From positions 1 through 12,816 of the forward strand of contig DFLA01000041.1 in NCBI GenBank assembly GCA_002374055.1: DNA of 12,816 bases, in the 5' to 3' direction. This document shows positions 6,488 through 12,816 of this stretch, one piece after another. The position numbers were made by a program, and so were the translations under genes. Within the stretch, counting starts at the first letter, position 1. Each line of letters starts with the position of its first letter. The stretch is from Caryophanales bacterium UBA3631 (lineage in GTDB: Bacteria > Bacillota_I > Bacilli_A > RF39 > UBA660). The notes beneath the pieces are model-generated. The model ran no database searches. It saw only the letters and a program-made list of their open reading frames with translations, and had not been told where the DNA came from.

Positions 6488-7468
6488 CTAAATAAAACTA
6501 ACCCATAAATCAAATAAAAAATAAAATATTAAAGAAGAAACACATGCATGAATTACCCTTGCTACAAAAAAGGGAAAATACTTTATCTTAGTATCACTTA
6601 AAATACTAATTAATTGAATGTGCACACTAATCCCACCAAATGAAATAAACATGACAGACAGTGTGCCTTTAATTTTTAGTGGAATATCTAGTAAACTTAC
6701 ATATTTTAATCCTTGAGTCATTTCAACAATACCATTCAAAATACTTTGATAATAACTAGATAAATTAATATTATTATCAATTATAGTAGTAATAACTAAA
6801 AATAATGTCACAACACCAAATATTAGAAGTAGCGTATTAATACCATTCATCAGTGCTCCACACATAACCTCACCAAAAGATTTACTATTTGATAGCCTTT
6901 TTTTATGCATTTTTAAAATCGCATTTTTAAAAGAAATCTTAGAATCTTCCTTATCACTAACATAATAATTTCTAAACAAAAAACCAATAATAATATTGCC
7001 AAAATAATGACAAATAAGAATTAACAACCCAACTTCCTTATTATTCAAAAACAATATTGATATAGTACCTAATATAAATAAAGGATTAGAAAAATGAGTA
7101 AAAGTAAGTAATTTAGTTCCCTCATGTTCATTAATCAAACCATTCATATAAAGCTCACGAACATACTTAGAATTACTAGGGAAACCACTAACTAGACTCA
7201 TAATAAAAACAAAAGCACCAACTCCCTTAACCTTAAAACACTTATTCATAATAGGTTTAAACAATTCAGAAACAAGTTCAATAAAACCATAATTAATAAG
7301 AAATTCAGATAAAACAAAAAAAGGAAACAAAGAAGGGAAAATATTATTTTTCCAAACACCAAAAGAAAACCCAACAGTATCCATAATACTAGATGAAGAA
7401 GTTAAAATCTCATACATAATAAATAATAAAACACACATAATTAAAACACTTTCAACAATTTTTCTCAT
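6488..7468 (-). CDS. ylbJ: YlbJ-like membrane protein (nucleoside-recognition Gate domain)
   Basis: This integral membrane protein has about eight hydrophobic segments. Its signature blocks resemble B. subtilis YlbJ (SpoVV): NIFPSLFPFFVLSEFLI, then SGFPSNSKYVRELYMNGLI, then a Gate-type FGEVMCGALMNGINTLL region. In B. subtilis that protein takes part in dipicolinic acid transport into the forespore. Whether this organism sporulates cannot be told here, so the substrate is open. At about 326 residues it is shorter than the roughly 400-residue B. subtilis protein. I place the start at 7468, not at the in-frame ATG at 7480. The inner ATG has GGTGA (complement of 7474-7478) five bases upstream, and the outer one has no ribosome site. 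The gene is divergent from ylbL with only 43 bp between starts; ylbJ and ylbL are also near each other in B. subtilis. The stop is TAG, with no obvious terminator of its own. Confidence 0.85.
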   Translation of the reverse strand: MRKIVESVLIMCVLLFIMYEILTSSSSIMDTVGFSFGVWKNNIFPSLFPFFVLSEFLINYGFIELVSELFKPIMNKCFKVKGVGAFVFIMSLVSGFPSNSKYVRELYMNGLINEHEGTKLLTFTHFSNPLFILGTISILFLNNKEVGLLILICHYFGNIIIGFLFRNYYVSDKEDSKISFKNAILKMHKKRLSNSKSFGEVMCGALMNGINTLLLIFGVVTLFLVITTIIDNNINLSSYYQSILNGIVEMTQGLKYVSLLDIPLKIKGTLSVMFISFGGISVHIQLISILSDTKIKYFPFFVARVIHACVSSLIFYFLFDLWVSFI

Positions 7469-7511
7469 AAATTTCACCATAATATGATATCATTAAATAG
7501 GGAGGATAAAT

Positions 7512-8516
7512 ATGCTTAATAAAATATATGAAAAAATAAAACAATATATAAAAAAAGAATACAAATTTTTAATAATAATTATATCCTTGTTCCTACTATT
7601 TACAATAAAACTACCATACTATATAAATATGCCAGGAGGAATAATAGATATAAGTAAAAGAATAAAAATAGACGATAAAAACTCACAAACAGGAACACTT
7701 AACTTCGCATATGTGTCCGAACTGCGAGCAACAATTCCAACATATATAATATCAAAGTTAAATAAAGACTGGGATATATTAAAAAAAGAAGAAGTACTAT
7801 ATGAATATACAGAAGAAGAAATGAACTTCATAGACACACTTAGTCTAAAAGAAGCAGTAAGTAATGCCTTATATACAGCATTTAAAGAAGCAAACGAACC
7901 ATTTAAAAAAACAAACGAAAAAATATATGTAACAGGAAAATATAAAGAAGCAAAAACAGACTTAAAAATAAAAGATCAAATACTTAAAATAAATGACATA
8001 GAACTAAAAACAATAGACGATGTAAAAAAAATAAACAGATACAAGCCTCGAGAAAAAGTAAAAATAACAGTATTAAACAATAATAAAGAATATATAAGAG
8101 AAGCAGAACTAATAAGCTACGAAGGAAGAACAATAATAGGAGTATCCATTAAAGAAACATTCGAAATAGAATCAAACCATAAAATAGAAGATATCTATAA
8201 AAAAAGAGAATCAGGTCCATCAGGAGGAATGATGATGGCGTTATCAATATATGGCAATCTTACAAATCAAGACTTAACAAAAGGAAAAAAAATAGTAGGA
8301 ACAGGAACAATAGATGCTTATGGAAAAGTAGGAAGCATTGGTGGAGTAAAATACAAACTAATAGGAGCAGTAAATAATAAAGCAGACATCTTCCTAGTAC
8401 CAAACGGTGAAAACTATGAAGAAGCAATGAAAATAAAAAAAGAAAAAAACTATAATATTAAAATAATAGGAGTATCCTCATTAAAAGAAGCAATAAATGA
8501 ATTAATAAAAAATTAA
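7512..8516 (+). CDS. ylbL: YlbL/SepM-type membrane-anchored PDZ-Lon serine protease
   Basis: The predicted domains are a cytoplasmic basic start, one membrane anchor (about 18-38), a linker, a PDZ-like domain (about 125-200, with the KIKDQILKINDIELKTIDDVK core) and a Lon-type proteolytic domain to the end. The catalytic Ser-Lys dyad is visible: Ser237 in GPSGGMMMAL and Lys282, the second lysine of GGVKYK. The spacing is close to that in Lon (Ser679/Lys722 in E. coli). The active domain should face outward. In B. subtilis, YlbL with CtpA removes the cell-division inhibitor YneA; in streptococci, SepM processes a competence peptide. The 334-residue length matches the family. AGGGAGG (7499-7505) six bases before the ATG fixes the start. 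The stop lies in the right arm of the following terminator. Function here is by family only. Confidence 0.93.
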   Translation: MLNKIYEKIKQYIKKEYKFLIIIISLFLLFTIKLPYYINMPGGIIDISKRIKIDDKNSQTGTLNFAYVSELRATIPTYIISKLNKDWDILKKEEVLYEYTEEEMNFIDTLSLKEAVSNALYTAFKEANEPFKKTNEKIYVTGKYKEAKTDLKIKDQILKINDIELKTIDDVKKINRYKPREKVKITVLNNNKEYIREAELISYEGRTIIGVSIKETFEIESNHKIEDIYKKRESGPSGGMMMALSIYGNLTNQDLTKGKKIVGTGTIDAYGKVGSIGGVKYKLIGAVNNKADIFLVPNGENYEEAMKIKKEKNYNIKIIGVSSLKEAINELIKN

Positions 8517-8527
8517 TTCATTTTTTC
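8496..8527 (+). terminator. Intrinsic terminator overlapping the end of ylbL
   Basis: Arms AATGAATTAAT/ATTAATTCATT (8496-8506/8512-8522) have loop AAAAA and run into TTTTTT (8521-8526). The ylbL stop (8514-8516) is inside the right arm. Confidence 0.78.
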
Positions 8528-8529
8528 TA

Positions 8530-8578
8530 TTGACAAACATAAAAAAATGATGTATAACTGTATTAGTTAATTAATACA
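8530..8578 (+). promoter_or_regulatory. Promoter and palindromic operator of the GntR-ABC operon
   Basis: A consensus -35 TTGACA (8530-8535) and TATAAC (8553-8558) are spaced 17 bp apart. Directly after the -10 lies TGTATTA-N6-TAATACA (8559-8578), a 20-bp palindrome with a single mismatched pair, covering the expected transcription start. GntR proteins of the YtrA type usually bind such a site upstream of their own operon, so self-repression is likely. The ribosome site AAAGGAGG begins at the last base of the operator (8578-8585). Confidence 0.82.
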
Positions 8579-8590
8579 AAGGAGGCGGAA

Positions 8591-8938
8591 ATGACACACG
8601 AATTTGATAAAAATATTCCAATATATCTGCAAATAGAAGAACAAATAAAACTTAACATAATAAAAGGAATATATAAAAAATCAGAAAAACTTCCATCTGT
8701 AAGAGAATATGCAGTAATGCTTAAAACCAATCCAAACACAATCAATCGAGCACTGCTAGAATTAGAAGATCAAGGATTAGTTAAAACACAAAGAACAAAT
8801 GGAAAATATGTTACAGAAGATGAAAACATAATAAACAAAACAAAACAAGACTACATAAAAAAAACAACAGATGAATTCATAAATAAACTACAAGAAATAA
8901 ACGTTTCAAAAGAAGAAATAATAGAATTAATAAAATAA
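8591..8938 (+). CDS. GntR-family transcriptional regulator, YtrA subfamily
   Basis: This 115-residue DNA-binding protein has a GntR winged helix-turn-helix at about residues 9-75. The motifs are PIYLQIEEQIKLNIIKG, LPSVREYAVMLKTNPNTINRAL and the wing ELEDQGLVKTQRTNGKYV. The short tail (about 76-115) is typical of the YtrA subfamily, which lacks a large effector domain and dimerises through two short helices. It is the first gene of an operon with an ABC ATPase and a permease, as in YtrA-regulated operons linked to cell-envelope stress or antibiotic response. The palindrome overlapping its promoter is its likely operator. Start supported by AAAGGAGG five bases upstream. The inducing signal cannot be read from the sequence. 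Confidence 0.95.
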   Translation: MTHEFDKNIPIYLQIEEQIKLNIIKGIYKKSEKLPSVREYAVMLKTNPNTINRALLELEDQGLVKTQRTNGKYVTEDENIINKTKQDYIKKTTDEFINKLQEINVSKEEIIELIK

Positions 8939-8949
8939 AGGAGTGTAAT

Positions 8950-9645
8950 ATGAATCTAATAGAAATAAAAAACATAAATAAAGCCTATGGAAAAAAGCAG
9001 GCATTAAACAACATAAATATAACAATAGAAAAAGGAAAAATTTATGGACTACTAGGACCAAATGGTTCCGGAAAAACAACATTAATAAAACTAATAAACG
9101 ACTTATTAACACCAACATCAGGAGAAATACTAATAAAAGGAGAAAAACCAGGAATAGAAAGTAAAAAAATAATATCATACCTACCAGAAAGAACATACCT
9201 AAATATGAATTTTAAAGTAAAAGAACTACTAGATTTCTTCCAAGATTTCTACGAAAATTTCAATAAAGAAAAAGCACAAGAACTATTAAAAAAACTTAAT
9301 ATTAATGAAGAAGATAAATTAAAAACAATGTCAAAAGGAACAAAAGAAAAAGTACAGTTAATACTTGTAATGAGTAGAAAAGCAGACATATACATACTAG
9401 ATGAACCAATTGGAGGTGTAGACCCAGCAAGTAGAGACTACATACTTGAAACAATACTAAATAATTTTGACGAAAATTCAAGTATGATAATAAGCACACA
9501 TTTAATACAAGATATAGAAAACATATTAGACAACGTTATATTCATAAATAACGGAAACATAATACTAAACGATATAGCCGATAACATAAGAAAAGAAAAA
9601 GGAAAGACAATAGATCAAGTATTTAGGGAGGAATTTAGATGTTAA
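8950..9645 (+). CDS. ABC transporter ATP-binding protein
   Basis: This 231-residue cytoplasmic ATPase subunit pairs with the permease encoded next. Walker A is GPNGSGKTT (36-44). The signature region is MSKGTKEK (127-134), replacing the common LSGGQ, as in many YtrB/BcrA-like exporters. Walker B is IYILDEP with Asp151 and Glu152, followed by D-loop Asp158, and the H-loop is His184 in ISTHL. All catalytic parts are present, so it should be active. It lies 11 bp after the GntR gene, with AAAGGAG (8937-8943) overlapping that gene's stop. Its last codons overlap the permease start by 7 bp, suggesting translational coupling. It probably forms a dimer in an exporter for a peptide, antibiotic or lipid-type substrate; the substrate is unknown. 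Confidence 0.95.
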   Translation: MNLIEIKNINKAYGKKQALNNINITIEKGKIYGLLGPNGSGKTTLIKLINDLLTPTSGEILIKGEKPGIESKKIISYLPERTYLNMNFKVKELLDFFQDFYENFNKEKAQELLKKLNINEEDKLKTMSKGTKEKVQLILVMSRKADIYILDEPIGGVDPASRDYILETILNNFDENSSMIISTHLIQDIENILDNVIFINNGNIILNDIADNIRKEKGKTIDQVFREEFRC

Positions 9646-10421
9646 AAAAATTAATAAAATATGATATAAGATCACTATCAAATACATTACTACCAATATA
9701 TGGTATAACACTACTAATATCACTGACATCAGTAATATTTCAAAAAATAAGCGATGTAACACCAATATTTAAAATGCCAATGGGTTTAATAACAGCATTA
9801 GCAACTCTACTAAGCGTTGGATTAACAATAATAACATTTATAGTAGGAATACAAAAATACTATAATCAAATAATAAAAGACGAAGGCTATTTAATACACA
9901 CACTACCAGTAAAAAAACACAATATAATACTATCAAAAATAACATCCCAACTAATATTTCAAATATTATCATGTATAATAACAGCAATATCAATAACAAT
10001 AATAACACAAGTTCCATTAAAAGATATCATATCAGCATCAGAAGAAATAATTAAATCATTAACAGACTATTCAAGTATAACATTTATGCTAGGAATGCTA
10101 TTAGCACTAATATCATACATAACAAGCACACTACTAATATATGTTTCAATATCATTTGGTCAAAAACACTCAAATAACAAAATAAAATTCTCTGTTGGAT
10201 ACGGAATAATAATATACATAATAACACTAACACTAACAGGACTAATATATACACCACTACTTGCAGATAATAAGTTTATAGAAGAATTAAATAAAAAAAT
10301 GCCGGCAGAATCAGTCCTAAATATAGCACTTCTAATAATAATAGGAATAATGGTTTTAACATCAGCAGTATACTTCTACCTAACAACAAAAAACCTAGAA
10401 AAAAAATTGAACCTAGAATAA
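9639..10421 (+). CDS. ABC transporter permease protein (six membrane segments)
   Basis: This 260-residue membrane protein has six predicted hydrophobic segments, at about 13-35, 49-72, 95-124, 144-175, 182-205 and 225-250. This is the usual plan of ABC-2-like permeases that work with YtrB-type ATPases. I recognise no specific substrate motif. The ATG (9639) lies inside the end of the ATPase gene, with AGGGAGG (9625-9631) seven bases upstream, so the subunits are made together. Its TAA stop is in the left arm of the operon terminator. Function is inferred from topology and operon position. Confidence 0.88.
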   Translation: MLKKLIKYDIRSLSNTLLPIYGITLLISLTSVIFQKISDVTPIFKMPMGLITALATLLSVGLTIITFIVGIQKYYNQIIKDEGYLIHTLPVKKHNIILSKITSQLIFQILSCIITAISITIITQVPLKDIISASEEIIKSLTDYSSITFMLGMLLALISYITSTLLIYVSISFGQKHSNNKIKFSVGYGIIIYIITLTLTGLIYTPLLADNKFIEELNKKMPAESVLNIALLIIIGIMVLTSAVYFYLTTKNLEKKLNLE

Positions 10422-10445
10422 AAAGAAATTTTTATTCTTTTTTTT
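10416..10445 (+). terminator. Intrinsic terminator of the GntR-ABC operon
   Basis: Arms GAATAAAAA/TTTTTATTC (10416-10424/10429-10437) have a GAAA loop and are followed by eight T residues. The permease stop (10419-10421) is inside the left arm. Confidence 0.85.
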
Positions 10446-10513
10446 ACGATAAACTAAGGAACATTTAAATAAAAATCGTATGATAATTATAGATGCCTAA
10501 AGAAGGAGGAAAA

Positions 10514-11209
10514 ATGGAAAAAATAAAAAATAATATAAAAATAATTATAATAATCTTAATCATCATGATATTAGTACCAGCAGTGATAATATATGAAAAC
10601 AAAAACAAAACAATAGAAAACGAACCAATAGAATTCAATACATCATTAGAAGAAAATCCTAAAACAGAAGAAAAAAAATTAAAAATTGATATTAAAGGTG
10701 AAATAAAAAAACCAGGTGTATACGAATTAAAAGAAAACGATAGAGTAAGTGACGCAATAAAAATAGCCGGAGGATTAACAGAAAACGCAGATACAACACT
10801 AATAAACCTAAGCAAAACTCTAAAAGATGAAATGGTTATAATAATCTATAATAAAGAAGATTTAGAAAAACTAAGGCAAGAATTGAAAGAAACAAAAAAG
10901 ATAATAGAACAAATAGAAAAACAATGCACATGTCCAGATACAGTAAATGAGGCCTGTATAAAAGAAGCACCAAAGCAAACACAAACTAAATCTGAAACAA
11001 AAGAACTAACAAAAGAAGATAAAATCTCAATTAATACAGGAACATTAGAAGAACTACAAACACTTCCTGGAATAGGAGAATCCAAAGCACAACAAATAAT
11101 AAAATATAGAGAACAAAACAATGGATTTAAAACAATAGAAGAAATAAAAAATATAAGCGGTATAGGTGAATCCACATTTGAAAAATTTAAAGATTATATC
11201 ACTTTATAA
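10514..11209 (+). CDS. comEA: Competence protein ComEA (DNA receptor for uptake)
   Basis: ComEA is a membrane-anchored protein that binds double-stranded DNA outside the cell and passes it to the ComEC channel. From the chosen start: an N-terminal anchor (about 9-27), a linker, an SLBB domain (about 56-115, with DIKGEIKKPGVYEL), a charged coiled-coil-like stretch with three cysteines (CTC and C, about 137-150), and a C-terminal helix-hairpin-helix pair (about 172-231, with LPGIGESKA and ISGIGESTF). I start at 10514, giving 231 residues, because AGGAGG (10504-10509) lies four bases upstream. The in-frame ATG at 10493 has no ribosome site and would put that site inside the coding region. A weak -10 (TATGAT or GATAAT, 10479-10487) precedes it, and TACGAT/ATCGTA (10445-10450/10475-10480) form an inverted repeat of unknown meaning. 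It overlaps comEC by 32 bp. Confidence 0.95.
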   Translation: MEKIKNNIKIIIIILIIMILVPAVIIYENKNKTIENEPIEFNTSLEENPKTEEKKLKIDIKGEIKKPGVYELKENDRVSDAIKIAGGLTENADTTLINLSKTLKDEMVIIIYNKEDLEKLRQELKETKKIIEQIEKQCTCPDTVNEACIKEAPKQTQTKSETKELTKEDKISINTGTLEELQTLPGIGESKAQQIIKYREQNNGFKTIEEIKNISGIGESTFEKFKDYITL

Positions 11210-12816
11210 AAAAATAATAATAATATCATTAATAATAACATTAGGCATCACATATATAAGAATAAAAACAAACAATAATCGAAAAATCGATAATATAGTA
11301 ATAGGAAAAATTAATGATATAAAAGAAAAAGAAAATTATACTCAAATAGAACTTATAGGAAAAGAAAAACTACTTGTAACATATAAAGCAAAAATAGAAT
11401 ATAATCTTGGAGATTTAATTAAAATAGAAGGAAAGATAGAAAAACCGGAAAACAATACCATACCAAATCTATTTAACTACAAAAACTACTTAAAAAGCAA
11501 AAAAATTACATACATACTAAACGCACAAAAAATAGAACTCGTAAAACAAAACACTCAAATAAAATATAAAATAAAAAACAATCTAATAAAACATATAAAT
11601 AAATATAAAACAAGTAAGTATTTGAAAACATTTATACTAGGGGATAATAGTGATATAGATACCAGTATAAAAAATACATATCAAGAAAACGGAATAAATC
11701 ACCTTTTTAGTGTATCAGGAATGCACCTATCATTATTCGCAAATATACTATTATTTCTATTAAAAAAACTAAACGAAAAACTAAAATACATAATAATCAT
11801 ACTGACATTTATATTTTTCGCATTCCTAACAAACTATTCACCATCAATATCAAGAGCTCTTATACTATATATACTAGTAAATCTAAATAATATACTAAAA
11901 CTAAACATAAAAACAATATATCTATTAATAATAGACTTTATAATACTAATACTATACAATCCATTTTACATATACAATATTGGATTCATATTTAGTTTTA
12001 CTATAACTGCCTCATTAATAATATCTTCAAACACAATAAATAAATATAAAAAAAATATATCAAAACTACTAATAACAAGTGCAATATCATTTATAACATC
12101 CATACCAATATTGATAAATAACTATCACGAAATAAATATACTAACTCCATTAAATAACCTAATATTTATTCCACTAATATCAGTAATAATATTCCCTTTA
12201 TCCCTTCTAACGATTATACTAAAACCACTAGATAGCATATTATTAATTCTAATAAATCTATTAGAACAACTTTCAACGATAACACAAAAGACAAGTATAA
12301 AAATAATACTATGTCAAATACCATGGTATATAATAATACTTTATTACCTAACAATAATAATATTTATAAAAGGAATAGAAACAAAACAAATAAAAAAAAT
12401 ATTACCACTAATATTAATTATAACTATACATACAAATATAAAAAACATATCACCAATAACAAGAATAACATTACTAGATGTAGGACAAGGAGATTCAACA
12501 CTATTAGAACTAAATAATAAAAATATATTAATAGATACAGGAGGAATAATAAACAGTAAAACATCATTAGTACTTAATAAAACAATACCCTACCTAAAAT
12601 CATTAGGAATAAAAAAAATAGACTACACAATACTAACGCATGGAGACTTTGATCATATGGGAGAAGCTATTAATCTTGTAAATAATTTTAAAGTAGAGAA
12701 AGTAGTCTTTAATTGTGGACCATACAACGATTTAGAAAAAGAATTAATTAAAGTATTGGATAAGAAAAAGATTAAATATTATTCATGTATCAAAGAATTA
12801 AATATAGATAAAAATA
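11178..12816 (+). CDS. comEC: Competence protein ComEC (DNA channel), 3' part beyond the window
   Basis: ComEC forms the membrane channel that carries single-stranded DNA into the cytoplasm; its metallo-beta-lactamase domain may degrade the other strand. 546 codons are present with no stop, so the gene runs off the window. Order: a membrane helix (about 10-25); an OB-fold/DUF4131 region (to about 135, with LGDLIKIEGKIEKPEN and NLFNYKNYLKSKKI); the Competence domain with many helices (about 165-410), including NHLFSVSGMHLSLF; and the lactamase domain, with LLDVGQGDS (from 431), ILIDTGG and the metal motif THGDFDH (487-493). The first in-frame ATG is codon 182, inside a conserved motif, so the start cannot be ATG. 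I chose TTG at 11178, which has AGGTGA (11164-11169) eight bases upstream and overlaps comEA by 32 bp. GTG at 11166 is the alternative. Confidence 0.93.
   Translation, partial: MKNLKIISLYKKIIIISLIITLGITYIRIKTNNNRKIDNIVIGKINDIKEKENYTQIELIGKEKLLVTYKAKIEYNLGDLIKIEGKIEKPENNTIPNLFNYKNYLKSKKITYILNAQKIELVKQNTQIKYKIKNNLIKHINKYKTSKYLKTFILGDNSDIDTSIKNTYQENGINHLFSVSGMHLSLFANILLFLLKKLNEKLKYIIIILTFIFFAFLTNYSPSISRALILYILVNLNNILKLNIKTIYLLIIDFIILILYNPFYIYNIGFIFSFTITASLIISSNTINKYKKNISKLLITSAISFITSIPILINNYHEINILTPLNNLIFIPLISVIIFPLSLLTIILKPLDSILLILINLLEQLSTITQKTSIKIILCQIPWYIIILYYLTIIIFIKGIETKQIKKILPLILIITIHTNIKNISPITRITLLDVGQGDSTLLELNNKNILIDTGGIINSKTSLVLNKTIPYLKSLGIKKIDYTILTHGDFDHMGEAINLVNNFKVEKVVFNCGPYNDLEKELIKVLDKKKIKYYSCIKELNIDKN

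Noticed and set aside
7469..7480. Outer ATG as start of ylbJ
   Set aside because: No ribosome site precedes it; the ATG four codons later has GGTGA at a proper distance.
8927..9196. Hydrophobic minus-strand open frame opposite the ABC ATPase gene
   Set aside because: It is a Leu/Phe-rich mirror of an A-rich coding strand with no ribosome site; the plus strand holds a clear ATPase with all motifs.
10493..10513. Upstream ATG as start of comEA
   Set aside because: It lacks a ribosome site and would place a strong AGGAGG inside the reading frame just before the better ATG at 10514.
12311..12517. A 68-codon Asn/Thr-rich open frame on the plus strand
   Set aside because: It lies in another frame inside comEC, whose own frame carries conserved motifs (LDVGQGD, IDTGG) across the same bases.

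Overview
The DNA is very A+T-rich (about a quarter G+C by eye). It shows Bacillota-type signals: strong AAGGAGG ribosome sites, sigma-A promoters, intrinsic terminators and tRNA genes with encoded CCA. The gene content (ylbJ/ylbL, a YtrA-type GntR regulator with an ABC transporter, comEA-comEC, type IV pilus parts) and the extreme preference for ATA, CTA, ACA and AGA codons suggest an uncultivated, small-genome member of the Bacilli/Mollicutes-related lineages, perhaps a gut organism. This placement is inference. All TGG codons read normally and no gene ends in TGA.

Layout. 1-158: the 3' end of one tRNA, a complete tRNA-Leu(UAG) and a terminator. 238-1635: cysS. 1647-3290 (minus): a PilB/GspE/ComGA-type pilus assembly ATPase with an unusual Asn-rich tail. 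It is convergent with cysS and shares a bidirectional terminator with it. 3402-5087: two prepilin genes in one operon, divergent from the ATPase; the first is a pilin fused to a LamG-like jellyroll domain. 5217-6143: a DUF1016/YhcG-type PDDEXK nuclease gene with foreign codon usage. It lies between two near-identical 39-bp copies of the pilin terminator and looks like an inserted cassette. 6144-6487: non-coding or decayed DNA with a third, partial copy of the same sequence. 6488-7468 (minus) and 7512-8516: divergent ylbJ and ylbL homologues. 8591-10421: GntR regulator, ABC ATPase and permease, with a consensus promoter and a palindromic operator. 10514-12816: comEA, then comEC with a probable TTG start; comEC runs off the window.

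How the genes work together. The PilB-type ATPase and the two prepilins belong to a type IV pilus or competence pseudopilus, which binds and retracts material at the surface. ComEA would receive DNA outside the membrane and ComEC would carry it across. The window therefore holds two separate parts of a plausible natural transformation route. The pilus platform protein, major pilin and prepilin peptidase must lie elsewhere. The LamG domain points to an added adhesion role. The nuclease cassette inside the pilus locus is the clearest sign of recent gene gain.
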